Shown one piece after another: positions 4,996 to 6,887 of a DNA stretch of 6,887 bases. The number at the start of each line of letters is the position of its first letter. Positions within the stretch are counted from its first letter, which is position 1. The notes beneath the pieces are model-generated. The model saw nothing but the letters and a program-made list of their open reading frames with translations. It did not search any database and was not told the origin of the DNA. The position numbers and the translations under genes are program-made. The stretch is from Onstottus_A sp036505875 (GTDB lineage: Bacteria; Acidobacteriota; Blastocatellia; UBA7656): positions 1-6,887 of the forward strand of contig DASXSR010000410.1 in assembly GCA_036505875.1 (NCBI GenBank), read 5' to 3'.

Positions 4996-6441
4996 ATGAA
5001 AACCAGAAATATAGTTCGACACGTTTTGGCTTTGACATTGGCGATGGTCGGGTTGTTGAATTGGAATACACTTTCGGGTCGCTCTTCGGGCCAGGTAGCA
5101 AGAGCGGCAACCCGTGCTCGCCTCAATGGGCTAATTGACCAACCGGCTTTACGCGACCAAACGAACGGAAAAATCGCATTCGTCAGCTCGCGCGGTAACA
5201 ACGATGAAATAGACACGATGGACGCCGACGGCAGCGGACTGAAGCAACTAACGTCCGGCCCTGGTGACTTTGATCCTGATTGGTCGCCGGACGGGACTCA
5301 GATCGTCTTTGTGCGGAGAGCGGCAATCTTTGTGATGGAAGCAGACGGAAGCAATCAGAGGCAGCTCACTCAGTCCGCAATTGGCCGTTATCCCACCTGG
5401 TCCCCCGACGGGACAAAGATCGCTTTTTCAAATGGCTGCCTGGGGTGTGCATCAAGTGTAGTTTATGTTGTGAACGCAGACGGCACGGATCAGAGGATCA
5501 TCAGCCGGGGTGGTGCCGAGCCCGCGTGGTCGCCAGACGGCTCGAAGTTGGCGGTTAGCAGCAATAACTTGACCATCGACCTGGTAAACGCCGACGGCAG
5601 CGACCGGACCGCGCTCACAGCGCCGCCGAAGTTTGAGGCTGTGGATACTGATCCGGCCTGGTCGCCCGACGGCTCAAAGATCGCTTTCACCAGATGGACG
5701 GGGTGCGACTTCAATGACTGCTACGACCCGGAGATCTGGACCGTCAACGCCGACGGCACCCAGCCAACGTACTTGGGCGTCTACGGCAACAGCCTAAAGT
5801 GGTCACCCGACGGAAAGAAACTAATCTTCAGCAACAATGGAGATATTCTCTTGATGAATGCCGACGGCAGCGGCCTCACGAACATCACTAACAGCAAAGA
5901 GGTGCGCGAGTACGAGCCCTCATGGCAACCTCTCCTGTTGAGTTGCGCCGACTTGATATCTCCAACTGAACAATCTTTTGACGCCAATGGCGGTATCGGT
6001 AGTGTCGACGTCACAGCCGGCACTGACTGCGCGTGGACGGCTACAAGTCACACCGCATGGATCGCCGTGACAACCATGTCTAATTCCGGCAGCGGGAGCA
6101 TCCCTTACTCAGTGGAGGCCAATGCCGGCACTGGCTCTCGAAAGGGTATGCTGATTATTGCGGGCCGCGTCTTCAGCATCACTCAGGCGGGCGTGCCAGT
6201 CATAATCACTAGCGCGTCGGTCACAGGCAAGAAGCTGTTTGTCGGCGGCGAAAACTTCGACCCCGGCGCGGTGATACTCCTCAACGGCGAGGAGCAGATA
6301 ACTAAGAACGATGGGGACAATCCAAAGACCGTATTAATCGGCAAGAAAGCCGGCAAGAAGATCCAGCCGGGCGACAAGATTCAGGTGCGAAACCCTAACG
6401 GCTCGCACTCGCAGGAGATCACCTTCACCGGGGCTGAGTAA
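4996..6441 (+). CDS. Secreted TolB-like beta-propeller protein with BACON and IPT-like domains
   Basis: The 481-residue protein starts with a signal peptide (basic residues 2-9, hydrophobic 10-21; possible cleavage after ARA near residue 37). Six propeller units of the TolB/PD40 type span about 57-315. ADGS/ADGT turns lie at 77, 117, 161, 199, 252 and 289, and WSPDG motifs at 96, 135, 178, 222 and 269, with a degenerate sixth (PSWQP) at 308. Residues about 317-399 match a BACON domain: CAW at 345-347, AWI at 354-356, a GSGSIPYSVEAN segment and FSITQAG at its end. Residues 401-478 look like an IPT/TIG Ig-like domain (VGGENFDPGA). Cysteine pairs 148/151, 237/242 and 317/345 suggest disulfides and an extracytoplasmic location. 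No catalytic residues are evident, so binding of a protein or glycan is the likely role. An ATG 12 codons upstream (4960) is rejected because it lacks a ribosome-binding site and would precede the signal peptide. Confidence 0.88.
   Translation: MKTRNIVRHVLALTLAMVGLLNWNTLSGRSSGQVARAATRARLNGLIDQPALRDQTNGKIAFVSSRGNNDEIDTMDADGSGLKQLTSGPGDFDPDWSPDGTQIVFVRRAAIFVMEADGSNQRQLTQSAIGRYPTWSPDGTKIAFSNGCLGCASSVVYVVNADGTDQRIISRGGAEPAWSPDGSKLAVSSNNLTIDLVNADGSDRTALTAPPKFEAVDTDPAWSPDGSKIAFTRWTGCDFNDCYDPEIWTVNADGTQPTYLGVYGNSLKWSPDGKKLIFSNNGDILLMNADGSGLTNITNSKEVREYEPSWQPLLLSCADLISPTEQSFDANGGIGSVDVTAGTDCAWTATSHTAWIAVTTMSNSGSGSIPYSVEANAGTGSRKGMLIIAGRVFSITQAGVPVIITSASVTGKKLFVGGENFDPGAVILLNGEEQITKNDGDNPKTVLIGKKAGKKIQPGDKIQVRNPNGSHSQEITFTGAE
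5224..5930 (+). repeat. Six degenerate in-gene repeats encoding propeller blades
   Basis: The DNA words GCCGACGGCA and TGGTCGCC-GACGG recur about every 110-145 bases, encoding the ADGS/ADGT and WSPDG turns. Copies start near 5224, 5344, 5476, 5590, 5749 and 5860. The spacing is uneven because blades 3 and 5 carry cysteine-containing loop insertions. Such repeats can recombine, which may explain the relic upstream. Confidence 0.7.
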
Positions 6442-6470
6442 TACCGACCACTACACCGCTTCTATAATGA

Positions 6471-6505
6471 GGACTGAGGATGGATTGAACCTCCATCCTC
6501 AGTCC
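6471..6505 (+). terminator. Perfect 14-bp hairpin after the propeller gene
   Basis: Left arm 6471-6484 (GGACTGAGGATGGA) and right arm 6492-6505 are perfectly complementary around a 7-nt loop, starting 29 nt after the TAA of the propeller gene. No T-run follows on the plus strand. On the minus strand the sequence after the stem is modestly A/T-rich. It probably ends or protects the propeller transcript. The left arm also overlaps two near-identical heptamers (TGAGGAC, TGAGGAT). Confidence 0.6.
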
Positions 6506-6563
6506 GCCTCTAGCGAGGAAAAATGTGAAGCATTGGGGGACTTGGATTCGATTCTCGCGTGTA

Positions 6564-6607
6564 TAGATGAAGCCGCAAATCTGGAAGCAAAGATAAAGGA
6601 AGACCGT
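6564..6607 (+). promoter_or_regulatory. Leader element, copy 2 (kelch gene)
   Basis: This is the second copy of the leader described at 4944-4995: core AAGCCGCAAAT at 6570-6580, then CTGGAAGCA, AGATAA at 6591-6596, the Shine-Dalgarno AAAGGA at 6595-6600 and a TATGAAA start. It lacks the 11-nt stretch of copy 1. The TATAGA at 6562-6567 just before it is a weak -10 candidate without a -35 partner. Confidence 0.5.
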
Positions 6608-6887
6608 ATGAAACCGCCACGAAAAATCGCTCGTCGTATTTTAGGTTTGCTTGTTGCACTGACTGGTTCAGTGAGCTTGGACGGGTTAGCTTTCGACTCG
6701 GTTGCGCTGGCGCAATCGTCACAGTCGGAGCAGATTTGGATCTCTACAGGCAGCCTTAACACAAATCGCTATGGGCACACGGCAACACTGCTGCCTAACG
6801 GGAAGGTGTTGGTAGTTGGTGGCGGAGGCTTTCCGTGCAGCGGGAACTTTTGCTACTCCACGGTTAACTCAAGCGCCGAGCTATATG
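6608..6887 (+). CDS. Secreted kelch-repeat protein (3' partial)
   Basis: The first 93 codons of a gene that runs off the right edge. Residues 1-35 form a signal peptide: basic residues 2-10 (KPPRKIARR), a hydrophobic stretch at 11-24, and a likely signal-peptidase site after ALA at 33-35. The mature part opens with a kelch unit: W at 44, TGSLNTNRYGHTATLLPNGKVLVVGG (47-72), and SSAELY at 88-93, the usual end of a blade in bacterial kelch/galactose-oxidase-type propellers. C77 and C82 in the loop suggest a disulfide, as in the propeller protein upstream. AAAGGA (6595-6600) lies 7 nt before the ATG. The frame is open further upstream, but the signal peptide places the start here. Whether a catalytic or other domain follows lies outside the window. 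Confidence 0.85.
   Translation, partial: MKPPRKIARRILGLLVALTGSVSLDGLAFDSVALAQSSQSEQIWISTGSLNTNRYGHTATLLPNGKVLVVGGGGFPCSGNFCYSTVNSSAELY

Noticed and set aside
5224..5930. Periodic DNA words considered as a CRISPR array or non-coding tandem repeat
   Set aside because: The period is uneven, matches are degenerate at third codon positions, and the frame stays open, so these are propeller blades.
6463..6468. TATAAT as a promoter for the kelch gene
   Set aside because: No -35 hexamer or extended -10 TG is present at usable spacing, and the start site would fall inside the 14-bp hairpin.

Overview
The window looks like chromosomal DNA from a GC-moderate, free-living bacterium. Purine-rich Shine-Dalgarno sites (GGAGGAG, AAGGAGGAG, GAGGT), a TolB-like propeller joined to BACON and IPT-like domains, a kelch protein and a HEXXH-type dipeptidyl peptidase III together suggest a soil Acidobacteriota, perhaps Blastocatellia. 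That placement is inference from gene content, not a phylogeny. I found no tRNA, rRNA, CRISPR array, transposase or phage gene.

Layout: (1) 1-1461, plus strand, a DAACS-family dicarboxylate/amino-acid:cation symporter cut by the left edge, with an unusual alanine-rich insertion. (2) 1466-1536, a long GC-rich imperfect palindrome filling the gap between two convergent genes. (3) 1541-1897, minus strand, a small OB-fold-like lipoprotein. (4) 2054-2857 (or 2024-2857) and 2869-4560, plus strand, a tight two-gene unit: a CinA N-terminal (COG1058) protein and an M49 peptidase of the HEXXH group. (5) 4561-4995, a 435-bp stretch without an intact gene. It holds a decayed piece of a propeller gene, a 39-nt three-part palindrome and a leader element. 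(6) 4996-6441, plus strand, a secreted propeller-BACON-IPT protein. (7) 6442-6607, a perfect 14-bp hairpin and a second copy of the leader element. (8) 6608 to the right edge, plus strand, the start of a secreted kelch protein.

How the genes may work together: the transporter, lipoprotein and CinA/peptidase unit look like separate housekeeping functions. CinA and the peptidase are probably translated together, because the peptidase ribosome-binding site overlaps the cinA stop codon. The propeller and kelch genes form a tandem of exported repeat proteins with related leaders and signal peptides. The remnant before them suggests a locus where such genes are duplicated and lost.

I did not find a clearly new multi-gene system. 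The strongest unexplained signals are the shared leader of the two exported-protein genes, the 39-nt palindrome, the transporter insertion, the possible leaderless cinA start, and the second, strong internal start in the peptidase gene.
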